This document shows, in pieces, positions 43,501-52,109 of a stretch of 64,000 nucleotides of DNA. Every line of letters starts with the position of its first letter. Positions within the stretch are counted from its first letter, which is position 1. Origin of the DNA: Pontibacter mangrovi (lineage in GTDB: Bacteria; Bacteroidota; Bacteroidia; Cytophagales; Hymenobacteraceae). A program made the translations under genes and the position numbers. The stretch is from NCBI RefSeq assembly GCF_006385705.1, contig NZ_VFRQ01000001.1, forward strand, positions 372,001 through 436,000, written 5' to 3'. The notes under the pieces were generated by a model, which did not search any database, was not told the DNA's origin, and worked only from the letters and a program-made list of their open reading frames with translations.

Positions 43501-45063
43501 AACCTGGACTATCCGGTGCTGAAAGGCTCGGTAATGGTAACCAACGGGCAGTTCACCTTTAACTACCTGAACACCACCTACCGCTTCTCCGACCGCATAT
43601 ACTTCGGGCCGAACAGTATCAGCTTCCGGAATGCGCAGTTGCAGGACCTTTTCGGCAATAAGGCCACCGTTTCCGGCGGTATCGCGCACGACGGCTTTCA
43701 GAACATGGTGATAGACATGGAGGCCCGCTACCGCAACTTTATGGTGCTCAATACTACCGAAGTGCAGAATGAGCTTTTTTACGGAACAGCCTTCGCCACC
43801 GGTACGGCCAGCGTGCTGGGCCCCACCGAGAACCTGCAGGTGCGCGTGGATGCCCGCAGCGACGAAAACACCCGCATCGTGCTGCCGCTGGACTACCAAA
43901 CCGACGTATCGCGCAAGGACTTTATCCGCTTTGTGAACAACAACCCGGAAGCTGGCGCTGCCGTGGAAGTAGAAACGGAAAATCGTAATGTGGACCTATC
44001 GGGCATTAACCTAAACTTTAACCTGGACGTGACGGACGATGCATACTTTGAGATCATCATTGACCGGACCACCGGTGACGTGATCCGGGGCTCGGGCAAC
44101 GGCGACATCCAAATGACCATAGACACCCGCGGTGAATTTAATATGTATGGCACCTTCGAGATTTTGGAAGGAGCCTACAACCTGAACCTTCTGGAGGGCT
44201 TGGTAACCCGGGAGTTTAAAGTAGTACCAGGCGGCACGATTACCTGGAACGGCGACCCGACGGCCGGAGTGATGGACATCACTGCCAACTATACGCAGAT
44301 GGCATCGTTTAGCGGTCTGTCTGGCGCAGCGGATAATATCACAGGTCGCTACCCGGTAACGGCTGTCATAGACCTGAACGGCCCGCTCCTGACGCCACAG
44401 ATCCAGCTGGGCCTGAGCTTTGACCAGTTGCCGCAGGAAGTCCAGACATCTTTATACTCCTTGATCAACTCCATTAAGAGCGATGAGAGTGAGTTGAACC
44501 GACAGGTGTTCAGTTTGCTTGTGCTGCAGCGCCTCACGCCACAGGGCACGCTGGCTTTTGACAGCAGCATTGGGGCGGGCGCGGTGGGCGGCAGTTTAGG
44601 AAGCCTGTTATCCAGCCAGCTCAACAACTTCTTTAATAGCATAGACAGCAATTTGGAAGTGGACATCGGCCTCGGCAGCATCGGCGAGGATGCGCTGGCT
44701 TCGCTGCAGCTGCGCCTGAGTTATACTTTCTTCCAGGGCAGGCTGCGCGTGACCAACGAGACAGGCTTTGGCTCGGCAGGAACCGCGGATAACCCGCGCG
44801 GCAACGCTTATGTGGGAGATTGGCTCCTGGATTACTATATCTCACAGTCGGGAGAGCTGCGCGCGCGATTAGAGTATAACTCCACGCCAAACATTTATAC
44901 AGGACGTATTACCCAGAGCCAGAGCGTGAGCTTGCTGCACACCAAGCGCTTCGACAACCTGCGGGAGCTTTTCCGCAGCGAAAAACGCGCGCGCCGGCAG
45001 CAGCGCCTGGAGATGGAGCGCGACCGCATCATTCTGGACTCTGACCCACGGCTGGAGCTTTAA
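40513..45063 (+). CDS. tamB: TamB/AsmA-like translocation and assembly module protein
   Basis: A 1516-residue protein with an N-terminal membrane anchor (ILKIVLGLFLFLFLLFAAVFVAI, split here as LGLFLFLFLLFAAVFVAI) and a very long periplasmic beta-helical body, ending in the DUF490 domain (TTGDVIRGSGNGDIQMTID, IWNGDPT-type and PQIQLGLSFDQLP). Such proteins bridge the inner and outer membranes and take part in outer-membrane protein assembly or lipid transport. The start is TTG at 40513, because an in-frame stop at 40498 excludes upstream starts. Pairing with divergent tsaD is a known arrangement in Cytophagales. Rich use of ATA-CTT for Ile-Leu reflects the AAGTATA word. The gene symbol is by family only; no tamA lies beside it. 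Confidence 0.88.
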   Translation: MEKEQSTNYFKVIGKAILKIVLGLFLFLFLLFAAVFVAIRFPAVQTRVTQEVAAYLSKATKHEVSIGRVDIEFFSNLVLERLQVKDNRQQELLYVGRAEANINAFSIFSPNNLSIGTLELEEPRANLVKYEGADSLNLSSFIHALSDLFAKDTTKASKPFNFDLEELIIRNGKFTYDDFNYPPAAFGMDYRHMTYTGINGQFDDIVLYDTLQVNITDLQATETRSNTQLHNLDTRMTYAPTFWEWDNLDLRLNNSNLQQYVRFDYHTFGNFTQFVDSVSMTANLQDSKVYSQDIAVFAPQLQEYDENLQVNSLKLKGLFKNFSAKDVDLEYGRNTHIVGNIEADGLPNIKETFASLRLKPSTINAEDLKKFMPQDAYQLAARLGTVRFDGRFLGFYNDFVANGDFTTALGSLRSDINLKIDDNRRSSSYSGFVTTNGFNLGRLLNAEDRIQRISMSGRLQGSGFTLPTANVKADLEVRQVQLLGYDYKNIKADGVLKNQVFVGDVSIDDPNLIFTANGEINLAEKRKAFNMEAELERIDFQALKLSQDPFILSAHANLDFKGLKLDDFEGTARFDSAFVSYNGNSLPLDSVLIHSEFGQAQRSLQLQSDLAEVNLAGNFNYTTLLADLQELVQEYKLNFESNNPATTAYYNRKKKTNEPGYAIDYTLNLKKANPILELFVPDLTISDSTLVQGSFRHDVTAILELYAAIDTILYDGYTLYGNKVELNTSKMLDNPDVLAAALFTSQRQELPGAGTTQDFFVEGIWSERTIQFATSLRQPQKNNRALITGDLNFLQNQIQIVFDQSNITLQQNPWAFVPGNTIYISEGGRHLVFENFALTNKDQVIRAEGTVSDDPESSLQLNVEHFQLENLNPLLPMPISGELTGQLTAKDVYHKAVVKGAIQADSFFLDKVYIGDIKGNTDWTKANERATVDVGIRRDNKKVLSLTGFYNPMAEEDQLDMLAVLDQANLKLVEPVLRDLFSDLGGNMEGRIRVLGNLDYPVLKGSVMVTNGQFTFNYLNTTYRFSDRIYFGPNSISFRNAQLQDLFGNKATVSGGIAHDGFQNMVIDMEARYRNFMVLNTTEVQNELFYGTAFATGTASVLGPTENLQVRVDARSDENTRIVLPLDYQTDVSRKDFIRFVNNNPEAGAAVEVETENRNVDLSGINLNFNLDVTDDAYFEIIIDRTTGDVIRGSGNGDIQMTIDTRGEFNMYGTFEILEGAYNLNLLEGLVTREFKVVPGGTITWNGDPTAGVMDITANYTQMASFSGLSGAADNITGRYPVTAVIDLNGPLLTPQIQLGLSFDQLPQEVQTSLYSLINSIKSDESELNRQVFSLLVLQRLTPQGTLAFDSSIGAGAVGGSLGSLLSSQLNNFFNSIDSNLEVDIGLGSIGEDALASLQLRLSYTFFQGRLRVTNETGFGSAGTADNPRGNAYVGDWLLDYYISQSGELRARLEYNSTPNIYTGRITQSQSVSLLHTKRFDNLRELFRSEKRARRQQRLEMERDRIILDSDPRLEL

Positions 45064-45160
45064 AGTATAACTTGTTCAGGGCTACCGTTTTTTAAGCCAA
45101 TCCGAAATCCGCCTGCGCATTTGTGAAATATATTTCTAATTTTGTGAGAAGGCTACCGCT

Positions 45161-46057
45161 ATGGCAAGGAAAGTAAAACACATCAAAAAAAAGAAACTGG
45201 GCAATTACCCGCACCTGATGGTGGTGTTCAGCATCACGCTGGCACTGTTCGTAATCGGGGTGTTCGGGCTGCTGCTGATACATGCTGAGGAGCTCTCTGA
45301 AAAGGTGAAGGAGAACATGGAGATGCAGGTATACCTGGACCGCAACCTGACGGAAGTACAGCTGGTGCGCCTTCAGAAAACCTTTGCCGCCAAAGAGTTC
45401 ATCGCCTATCAGAATGACACGGCGCAGGTGCGCTTTGTGTCGAAAGAAGAAGGCGCCAAAGCTTTTCTGGATGAAACCGGCGAGGACTTCATGACTTTTC
45501 TAGGCGACAATCCGTTGCGCGATGCCTACGTGCTCCGTATCGACGCTGACCACTCCAGCTCCGCCATGCTCAAAAGCATAAAACTGGACCTGGAGGACGT
45601 GGACGGCGTGTACGAGGTGCAGTATGTGGAAAGCCTCATCGAGTCCATTAACCAGAACATTCAGAAGATCAGCCTTATACTTATTGGCTTTGCCGCCATA
45701 CTCGTGCTGGTGGTCATCATACTCATCAACAACACCATAAAACTGGCCCTGTACTCGCAGCGCTTCCTGATACGGAGCATGCAGCTGGTGGGCGCCACGT
45801 CCTTTTTTATACAACGCCCGTTCCTGAACCGCGCTGCCTGGCAGGGCATAGTAAGCGGCATACTTGCCTCTGCCCTACTGTTTGGCCTGATGCACTACGC
45901 TTATAACGAGATAACGGAGCTGCAGCTGCTGCGCAACGACGAGCAAACCTACATCCTGATGGGCGCGCTTGTGGCGCTTGGCCTGGTAATCGGGTTTATG
46001 AGCTCTTATCGCGCCGTGCGCAAGTACCTGGGCATGTCTTTAGACGAATTATACTAA
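45161..46057 (+). CDS. ftsX: Cell division protein FtsX
   Basis: Membrane part of the FtsEX ABC-type complex that controls cell-wall hydrolases at the septum. The 298 residues have four transmembrane helices: one at about 20-42 (MVVFSITLALFVIGVFGLLL), then an extracellular domain (MEMQVYLDRNLTE, the ECD with FVSKEEGAKAFLDETGED), and three more (LILIGFAAILVLVVIILI, GIVSGILASALLFGLMHYA, LMGALVALGLVIGFM). ftsE is not nearby. It begins a run of same-strand genes, ftsX-DUF3098-uppP-truB-ribF, that is conserved in Bacteroidota. A TAATTTTG box at 45137-45144 resembles a -7 element. Confidence 0.95.
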   Translation: MARKVKHIKKKKLGNYPHLMVVFSITLALFVIGVFGLLLIHAEELSEKVKENMEMQVYLDRNLTEVQLVRLQKTFAAKEFIAYQNDTAQVRFVSKEEGAKAFLDETGEDFMTFLGDNPLRDAYVLRIDADHSSSAMLKSIKLDLEDVDGVYEVQYVESLIESINQNIQKISLILIGFAAILVLVVIILINNTIKLALYSQRFLIRSMQLVGATSFFIQRPFLNRAAWQGIVSGILASALLFGLMHYAYNEITELQLLRNDEQTYILMGALVALGLVIGFMSSYRAVRKYLGMSLDELY

Positions 46058-46061
46058 CACC

Positions 46062-46280
46062 ATGGAGGAAAATAAAAACAACCTTGCCTTTGGCAAGAAG
46101 AACTACGTGTTGATGCTGGCCGGCATTGCGGTGCTGGCGCTTGGCTTTTTTATCATGACCCTGGACAGTGAGCAGTATGGCCTGGGCTTTATGGGCATCA
46201 CGCTGGGGCCGTTGGTAGTGCTGGCAGGGTTTGCCATTGAATTTTTCGCCATCATGGCCAAAGACAAAACGAAGGAATAA
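46062..46280 (+). CDS. DUF3098 family small membrane protein
   Basis: A 72-residue protein with two transmembrane helices (VLMLAGIAVLALGFFIM and LGPLVVLAGFAIEFFAIM) joined by a short polar loop. It matches DUF3098, a Bacteroidota family with no known function, always between ftsX and uppP, as here. A role in division or cell-wall lipid recycling is suggested only by that position. It begins four bases after ftsX and its stop directly precedes the uppP start. Confidence 0.92.
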   Translation: MEENKNNLAFGKKNYVLMLAGIAVLALGFFIMTLDSEQYGLGFMGITLGPLVVLAGFAIEFFAIMAKDKTKE

Positions 46281-47114
46281 ATGAGCATCTGGCAGGCTAT
46301 TATCTTAGCCATTGTTGAAGGATTAACCGAGTTCCTGCCCGTTTCCTCTACCGGGCACATGATCATTGCCTCCAGCCTGATGGGCATCAACGAGCTCCCG
46401 ATCACCAAAATATTCGAGGTAAACATACAGTTCGGCGCCATCCTGTCGGTGGTGGTGCTCTACTGGCGCCGCTTTCTGCAGAGCTTTGATTTCTATAAGA
46501 AGCTACTGCTGGCTTTTATCCCGGCAGCCGTGATTGGCTTTGCCCTAAACGACGTCATAGATGCCATGCTGGAAAGCGTGGCCATTACCGCTGTGATGCT
46601 GGTGCTGGGCGGCGTGGTGCTGCTTTTCGTGGACAAGTGGTTCCGCCATGCCGATAAGGAGGAAGTGAACTATAAGAACGCGCTAACCATCGGTTTTTTC
46701 CAGTGCATCGCTATGATTCCGGGAGTGTCGCGCTCCGCGGCCTCCATTATCGGTGGTATGTCGCAGGGGGTTAGCCGCAAGGCCGCCGCCGAGTTCTCTT
46801 TCTTTTTGGCCGTACCAACCATGCTGGCCGCCGCTGGCTATAAGCTGGTAACCGACCTGCTGAAGCTGGAAATATCAGACCTCATCAAATTTGATCTCGT
46901 AAAAATTCAGAACAGTTTTGAAGTCATACATGCGGACGACCTGCAGCTGCTGCTGATAGGCAACGTGGTGGCCTTTTTTGTGGCCATGGCGGCGATCAGC
47001 TTCTTTATCAGCTTCCTGACCAAGTATGGCTTTAAACTTTTTGGATACTATAGAATTGCGCTGGGCCTGCTGATACTGGCCATGCTGGCCATGGGCTTTG
47101 ACCTAACCGTTTAA
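46281..47114 (+). CDS. uppP: Undecaprenyl-diphosphatase
   Basis: Dephosphorylates undecaprenyl diphosphate so the lipid carrier can be reused for peptidoglycan and surface polysaccharides. The 277 residues match BacA/Upp[18 protein letters not shown], with the catalytic Glu and Ser residues, and [17 protein letters not shown], with the phosphate-binding Arg, plus eight or so membrane helices. It also confers bacitracin tolerance when overproduced in known bacteria. It follows the DUF3098 stop codon directly, so translation is coupled. It may link to the polysaccharide locus at 52-61 kb by function. Confidence 0.97.
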   Translation: MSIWQAIILAIVEGLTEFLPVSSTGHMIIASSLMGINELPITKIFEVNIQFGAILSVVVLYWRRFLQSFDFYKKLLLAFIPAAVIGFALNDVIDAMLESVAITAVMLVLGGVVLLFVDKWFRHADKEEVNYKNALTIGFFQCIAMIPGVSRSAASIIGGMSQGVSRKAAAEFSFFLAVPTMLAAAGYKLVTDLLKLEISDLIKFDLVKIQNSFEVIHADDLQLLLIGNVVAFFVAMAAISFFISFLTKYGFKLFGYYRIALGLLILAMLAMGFDLTV

Positions 47115-47116
47115 TT

Positions 47117-47815
47117 ATGCAATACGATTTTGCCGCTGGCGAAATACTCCTTATAAACAAGCCGCTCGACTGGACCTCCTTCGATGTGGTAAAGAAAGTG
47201 CGCAACACCATCCGCGTAAAAAAAGTAGGCCACGCCGGCACTTTGGATCCGCTGGCTACAGGGCTGCTCATACTTTGTACAGGCAAGTATACCAAGCGCA
47301 TCGATGAGATACAGGGACAGGAGAAAGAGTATACCGGCGTCATCCGCCTTGGAGAAATTACCCCCTCCTACGACCGCGAAACCGAAGTAACGGAAACCCG
47401 CGACATCAGCCACCTGAGTGAGGCTGACGTTAAAGGCGCCGCAGAAAGCTTTGTGGGCACCATAGAGCAGGTCCCTCCTATTTACTCTGCCGTGCAGATA
47501 AACGGCAAGCGCGCCTACGACCTGGCCCGTAAGGGTAAAGAGGTAGAGCTAAAATCCCGCACCGTTACCATCAGCGCCTTCGACATTACAAGTATAGATG
47601 GGCCAGAGGTAACATTCCGAGTAGTTTGCAGCAAAGGCACCTATATCCGCAGTCTGGCGCACGACCTGGGACAAAATTTGGGTGTTGGGGCACACTTGTC
47701 TAAACTGGAGCGAACCCGCATAGGGGAGTACAAACTGGAAGACGCCCTTACCATTGAAGACATCATAGAGATCAGGAAAAAACAGCTGGAGGAAGCGAAT
47801 GAAGGTAATTCGTGA
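47117..47815 (+). CDS. truB: tRNA pseudouridine(55) synthase
   Basis: Makes pseudouridine 55 in the T loop of tRNAs. The 232-residue length is that of the short form lacking the C-terminal PUA domain. The catalytic motif is KVGHAGTLDPLATGLL with Asp44 as nucleophile, and LLINKPLDWTSFDVV, PPIYSAVQINGKRAYDLARKG and GTYIRSLAHDLG are also conserved. It overlaps the ribF start by 17 bases. Its place in ftsX-DUF3098-uppP-truB-ribF is typical for the phylum. Confidence 0.97.
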   Translation: MQYDFAAGEILLINKPLDWTSFDVVKKVRNTIRVKKVGHAGTLDPLATGLLILCTGKYTKRIDEIQGQEKEYTGVIRLGEITPSYDRETEVTETRDISHLSEADVKGAAESFVGTIEQVPPIYSAVQINGKRAYDLARKGKEVELKSRTVTISAFDITSIDGPEVTFRVVCSKGTYIRSLAHDLGQNLGVGAHLSKLERTRIGEYKLEDALTIEDIIEIRKKQLEEANEGNS

Positions 47816-48731
47816 TATAGCTGACTTTCCGCAACTGAGCCATGCCGTTGTCACCAGCGGCACGTTCGACGGTGTGCACATCGGGCACCAGAAAATACTG
47901 CGCCGCGTGCTGGAGCGGGCCCGCCAGAGCGATGGCCAGAGCGTGGTGATCACTTATTGGCCGCACCCGCGCCTGGTGCTGTTCCCGGAGGACAACGACC
48001 TGAAACTGCTCTCTACCATTGAGGAGCGCATCGAGCAACTCCAAAGCTTTGGAATAGACTACCTTCTGATCCTCCCCTTTACGAAAGAATTCTCCCGTAC
48101 CTCCTCGCGTAGCTTTATCTCGGACATACTTGTTCGGGCCATTAATACCAAAGTGCTCGTGATCGGCTACGACCACCGGTTTGGCAAAAACCGCGAGGGC
48201 AGCTTTGAGCATTTGAAGGCGCGCTCCTCACAGTATGGCTTTGAGGTGGAGGAAATTCCGCGGCAGGATGTGGACGATGTGGGCGTGAGCTCCACCAAGA
48301 TCAGGCGGGCGCTGGAAAGCGGCGATATTGAGATAGCGAACAGTTACCTGGGCAGGCCTTATAGTATAACTTCTGTGGTGGAGGAAGGCGACAAGATCGG
48401 CCGCACCATCGGCTTTCCGACAGCCAACCTGGCGCTGCCGCCCGCACACAAGCTTATACCAGGCAGTGGCGTTTATGCTGTATGGGCAGTGGTAGACCAA
48501 AAGCGCCACCCGGCCATGATGAACATCGGCCACCGCCCCACGGTAGATGGAAAGCAGCTTCGGCTGGAAGTGCACCTGCTAAACTTTAGCGGAGACCTAT
48601 ACGGCAAAGCCCTAACGGTGCAGTTTGTAGAGCAGCTTAGAAAGGAGCGAAAGTTTCACGACCTTGACGCTTTAAAAGCACAGTTAAAAAATGATCAGGA
48701 ACAGACGGCGCATTTACTTTTAAACATCTAG
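47799..48731 (+). CDS. ribF: Bifunctional riboflavin kinase and FAD synthetase
   Basis: Makes FMN from riboflavin and then FAD. The 310 residues have the N-terminal nucleotidyltransferase domain with SGTFDGVHIGHQKIL, IEERIEQLQSFGIDYLLILPF, GYDHRFGKNREG and SSTKIRRALESGDI, and the C-terminal flavokinase domain with GRTIGFPTANLALP and GRKVDGKQLRLEVHL-type. The ATG lies inside truB (17-base overlap). It is the last gene of the run; a terminator follows at 48741-48780. No riboswitch is seen. Confidence 0.97.
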   Translation: MKVIRDIADFPQLSHAVVTSGTFDGVHIGHQKILRRVLERARQSDGQSVVITYWPHPRLVLFPEDNDLKLLSTIEERIEQLQSFGIDYLLILPFTKEFSRTSSRSFISDILVRAINTKVLVIGYDHRFGKNREGSFEHLKARSSQYGFEVEEIPRQDVDDVGVSSTKIRRALESGDIEIANSYLGRPYSITSVVEEGDKIGRTIGFPTANLALPPAHKLIPGSGVYAVWAVVDQKRHPAMMNIGHRPTVDGKQLRLEVHLLNFSGDLYGKALTVQFVEQLRKERKFHDLDALKAQLKNDQEQTAHLLLNI

Positions 48732-48740
48732 CCATCAAGC

Positions 48741-48780
48741 AAAGAGGCCAGCCTGCACCACAGGCTGGCCTCTTTGATTA
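48741..48780 (+). terminator. Terminator after ribF
   Basis: AAAGAGGCCAGCCTG (48741-48755) pairs perfectly with CAGGCTGGCCTCTTT (48761-48775) around a five-base loop. Confidence 0.85.
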
Positions 48781-48949
48781 CTGCCCCTGCTTTAAAGTAG
48801 GGCAAACCTTTCGCCCGTTTCACCCGAAAAAGGATTGTCATACTTTTATATGCCTATTTTTATATTTAACTTTCTAGAAACCTAGTCGGCTGGTAAGCGC
48901 TGTGAGCAAGTATACTTACCAGCTATTTCATACTACCAAACACACTACT

Positions 48950-49648
48950 ATGATAAATAAAACTGTAAAAAACGTGCAGGAGGCGCTTCAGGGTGTTCAG
49001 GACGGCATGACCCTGATGCTGGGGGGCTTCGGCCTGTGCGGTATACCTGAAAATGCGATCCAGGAGCTGTTGCGCCTGGGCGTGAAACACCTGACCTGCA
49101 TCTCCAACAATGCCGGTGTAGACGACTTTGGCATCGGCCTTCTGCTGCAACAGCACCAGGTCAAAAAGATGATATCGAGCTACGTGGGCGAGAACGCTGA
49201 ATTCGAGCGCCAGCTACTAAGCGGAGAGTTGGAGGTAGAACTGATTCCGCAGGGCACTTTGGCTGAGCGCATTCGTGCCGGTGGCGCGGGCATTCCGGCT
49301 TTCTTCACCCCTGCCGGCTATGGCACCGAGGTGGGCGAAGGCAAAGAGAGCCGTGAGTTCAACGGAAAGATGTACCTGATGGAAGAGTGGCTGAAAGCGG
49401 ATTTCTCCTTTGTAAAGGCCTGGAAAGGCGACACCGCCGGTAACCTCATCTATAAAGGCACGGCCCGCAACTTTAACCCCATGATGGCAGCTGCCGGCAA
49501 GATCACGGTGGCCGAGGTGGAGGAATTGGTGCCTGCCGGTGAGCTGGACCCGAACATGATCCACACCCCGGGCATCTACGTGCAGCGCATCTTCCAGGGC
49601 GAGAAGTATGAGAAGCGCATTGAACAGCGCACAGTCAGAACTGCTTAA
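48950..49648 (+). CDS. scoA: CoA transferase subunit A (3-oxoacid CoA-transferase type)
   Basis: Alpha subunit of a succinyl-CoA:3-oxoacid-type CoA transferase, used in ketone body and branched-chain breakdown. ATG at 48950 ([13 protein letters not shown]) gives 232 residues; the upstream in-frame GTG at 48902 is a poor start. Family marks are [50 protein letters not shown] and AKIT-type strands with [12 protein letters not shown]. It is 12 bases upstream of subunit B, with which it forms the enzyme. The exact acyl group cannot be told from sequence. Confidence 0.93.
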   Translation: MINKTVKNVQEALQGVQDGMTLMLGGFGLCGIPENAIQELLRLGVKHLTCISNNAGVDDFGIGLLLQQHQVKKMISSYVGENAEFERQLLSGELEVELIPQGTLAERIRAGGAGIPAFFTPAGYGTEVGEGKESREFNGKMYLMEEWLKADFSFVKAWKGDTAGNLIYKGTARNFNPMMAAAGKITVAEVEELVPAGELDPNMIHTPGIYVQRIFQGEKYEKRIEQRTVRTA

Positions 49649-49660
49649 TTCAAAACTGAA

Positions 49661-50317
49661 ATGGCTTTAGATAAAAATCAAATAGCGAAACGAATCGCAA
49701 AAGAAGTAAAGAACGGTATGTACGTGAACCTGGGCATCGGTATCCCGACGCTGGTGGCAAACTACATTCCGAAGGGTATAGAAGTGGTGCTGCAGTCGGA
49801 GAACGGGCTGTTGGGCATGGGTCCCTTCCCTACCGAAGACCAGGTAGACGCGGACCTGATCAACGCCGGAAAGCAAACGATCACTACCCTGCCCGGCTCC
49901 TCCATCTTCAACTCTTCGGAGAGCTTTGGCATGATCCGGGGCGAGCATGTGGACCTGACCATACTTGGCGCCATGGAAGTGTCTGAGAACGGCGACATCG
50001 CCAACTGGAAGATACCCGGTAAGATGGTGAAGGGTATGGGAGGCGCGATGGACCTGGTAGCCTCAGCCAAAAACATAATCGTGGCCATGCAGCACACCGC
50101 CCGAGACGGCTCCTCCAAGCTCCTGAAGGAGTGCACCCTGCCAATAACCGGCGTACACTGCGTGAAAAAGATTGTAACAGACCTGGCTGTGCTGGAAGTA
50201 GTAGAAGGTGGGTTCAAGTTGCTGGAGCGCGCGCCCGGCGTCAGCGTGGAGGACATTAAAGCAGCCACAGAGGGCAACCTGATCGTGGATGGTGACGTGC
50301 CGGAGATACAAGTATAA
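49661..50317 (+). CDS. scoB: CoA transferase subunit B (3-oxoacid CoA-transferase type)
   Basis: Beta subunit, carrying the catalytic Glu that forms the glutamyl-CoA intermediate. The 218 residues contain [18 protein letters not shown] and [13 protein letters not shown], where SENG holds the catalytic Glu, then [31 protein letters not shown] and [16 protein letters not shown]. It follows subunit A by 12 bases, and a terminator lies at 50346-50375. It may be part of acetoacetate or branched-chain amino-acid use; no neighbouring gene tells which. Confidence 0.94.
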   Translation: MALDKNQIAKRIAKEVKNGMYVNLGIGIPTLVANYIPKGIEVVLQSENGLLGMGPFPTEDQVDADLINAGKQTITTLPGSSIFNSSESFGMIRGEHVDLTILGAMEVSENGDIANWKIPGKMVKGMGGAMDLVASAKNIIVAMQHTARDGSSKLLKECTLPITGVHCVKKIVTDLAVLEVVEGGFKLLERAPGVSVEDIKAATEGNLIVDGDVPEIQV

Positions 50318-50345
50318 AAAATACGCTGCACCGGCAGTTTACCCT

Positions 50346-50375
50346 AAAGCGCAGCCATAAACTGCGCTTTTCCTT
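50346..50375 (+). terminator. Terminator after the CoA transferase genes
   Basis: AAAGCGCAG (50346-50354) pairs with CTGCGCTTT (50362-50370) around a seven-base loop, followed by a T-rich run. Confidence 0.75.
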
Positions 50376-50485
50376 TTATTTTTGCACCATAATGGCTGTA
50401 CAGCAAGCATAGTGCAGGTATACCATATCAAAAGTATGGCCTCACAACGTATATAGAGCCATAAGTATAAAATAATGATTACATA

Positions 50486-52036
50486 ATGAGTGAAAGAGAA
50501 GAAACAAGTTTTGAACATAGATTACTGCTGCGCCAGCTGGAGCTGAAGGATTACAAAGAGGTCAAGGAGATCATGGACATTGTGTATTCCAGCATCGATG
50601 GCGCCTGGACCCGCAAAGAGTTCTCTAACCTGCTGAAGAAGTTTCCGGAGGGGCAGATCTGCATTGAGGATAACGGACGGGTGGTAGCAGCGGCTTTAAG
50701 CCTTGTAATTGACTATGACGAGTATGGCGACAAGCACACCTACGACCAGATTATTGACAAAGGCAGCTTTAAAACCCATGACCCGGAAGGCGACACGCTG
50801 TATGGTATCGATGTGTTTGTGCATCCGGAGTACCGTAACCTGCGCCTGGGCCGTCGCCTCTACGATGCCCGTAAAGAGATCTGCGAAAAGCTGAACCTGC
50901 GCGGCATCATTGCCGGAGGCCGTATCCCCGGGTATAAGGATTACGCGAACAAGCTCACGCCGGCCAAGTACATTGAGATGGTGCGCAACAAGGAGCTTTC
51001 TGACCCGGTGCTGTCTTTCCAGCTGAGCAACGGCTTCCACGTGCGCCGCATCCTGAAAGGCTACCTGCCCGACGACAAAGACTCCAAAGCCTATGCCACG
51101 CTGCTGGAGTGGATCAACGTATATTTTGAGGAGAAGGAGAAACTGATCGGCGGCAAGAAAACGGTGGTACGCATTGGCATTGTGCAGTGGCAGATGCGCG
51201 CCATCAAGGACATCGACGATTTTATGCAGCAGGTGGAGTTCTTCGTAGACACGGTGAGCTCTTACAAATCCGACATTGTGATGTTCCCGGAGTTCTTTAA
51301 TGCGCCTCTCATGGCGCTCTCCAACGAGGACACTCCCTCCGAGGCTATCCGAAGTATGGCTGAGTATACCGAGGAGATCCGCGAAAGGATGGTGCAGCTG
51401 GCATTATCCTACAACATCAACATTATTGCCGGTAGCATGCCGGAGTACTACGACAACAAGCTCTACAACGTGAGCTACCTCTGCCGCCGCGATGGCACCT
51501 ACGATGCACAGTATAAGCTGCACGTAACGCCGGACGAGTCGCATTATTGGGGCATGCGCGGTGGCCATAAGCTCAAGATCTTCGACACAGACATCGGCAA
51601 AATCGGCATCCTGATCTGCTATGACGTGGAGTTCCCGGAGCTGGCCCGTATGCTCTCTGATATGGACATGAAGATTCTCTTCGTACCCTTCTGGACGGAT
51701 ACCAAGAACGCCTACTTGCGGGTGCGCCTCTGTTCCCAGGCCCGTGCCATCGAAAATGAGTGCTACGTCGCCATCACGGGCAGTGTAGGTAACCTGCCGA
51801 AGGTAGAGAACATGGACATCCAATACTCACAGTCCGCCGTCTTCTCCCCTTCCGACTTTGCCTTTCCGCACGATGCAGTGATTGCAGAGGCCACGCCGAA
51901 CACAGAAATGACGCTCATCGCCGACCTGGACTTGGACCTGCTGAAGGACCTGAATACGGCCGGAAGCGTGCGGAACCTGAAGGATCGTAGAAAGGACCTG
52001 TATAGCTTAAGTTGGGTTATGAGAAAAGACGAGTAG
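50486..52036 (+). CDS. Fused GNAT acetyltransferase and carbon-nitrogen hydrolase
   Basis: A 516-residue fusion. Residues 1-215 are a GNAT acyltransferase-like domain with GIDVFVHPEYRNLRLGRRLYDAR as the acetyl-CoA-binding segment. Residues 225-516 are a nitrilase-family hydrolase with the full Glu269 (MFPEFFNAP), Lys344 (QYKLHVTPD) and Cys378 (LICYDVEFPE) triad. Similar fusions are conserved in Cytophagales and other bacteria, but the reaction is unknown; amide hydrolysis coupled with N-acylation is an idea from the domains only. It has a TATTTTTG box at 50377-50384 and a terminator behind. Confidence 0.88.
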   Translation: MSEREETSFEHRLLLRQLELKDYKEVKEIMDIVYSSIDGAWTRKEFSNLLKKFPEGQICIEDNGRVVAAALSLVIDYDEYGDKHTYDQIIDKGSFKTHDPEGDTLYGIDVFVHPEYRNLRLGRRLYDARKEICEKLNLRGIIAGGRIPGYKDYANKLTPAKYIEMVRNKELSDPVLSFQLSNGFHVRRILKGYLPDDKDSKAYATLLEWINVYFEEKEKLIGGKKTVVRIGIVQWQMRAIKDIDDFMQQVEFFVDTVSSYKSDIVMFPEFFNAPLMALSNEDTPSEAIRSMAEYTEEIRERMVQLALSYNINIIAGSMPEYYDNKLYNVSYLCRRDGTYDAQYKLHVTPDESHYWGMRGGHKLKIFDTDIGKIGILICYDVEFPELARMLSDMDMKILFVPFWTDTKNAYLRVRLCSQARAIENECYVAITGSVGNLPKVENMDIQYSQSAVFSPSDFAFPHDAVIAEATPNTEMTLIADLDLDLLKDLNTAGSVRNLKDRRKDLYSLSWVMRKDE

Positions 52037-52041
52037 TAACT

Positions 52042-52087
52042 AAAATAAAACAGCGGCTGTCACTTATGGGAGCCGCTGTTTTATTTT
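52042..52087. terminator. Bidirectional terminator between convergent genes
   Basis: AAAATAAAACAGCGGCT (52042-52058) pairs with AGCCGCTGTTTTATTTT (52071-52087), with A and T runs in the stem ends serving both directions. Confidence 0.85.
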
Positions 52088-52109
52088 ATGCTTTATGGGG
52101 AGGAAGAAA

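Noticed and set aside
43123..43899. 258-codon minus-strand frame opposite the TamB-like gene
   Set aside because: Composition and position explained by the GC-rich coding strand; no motif.
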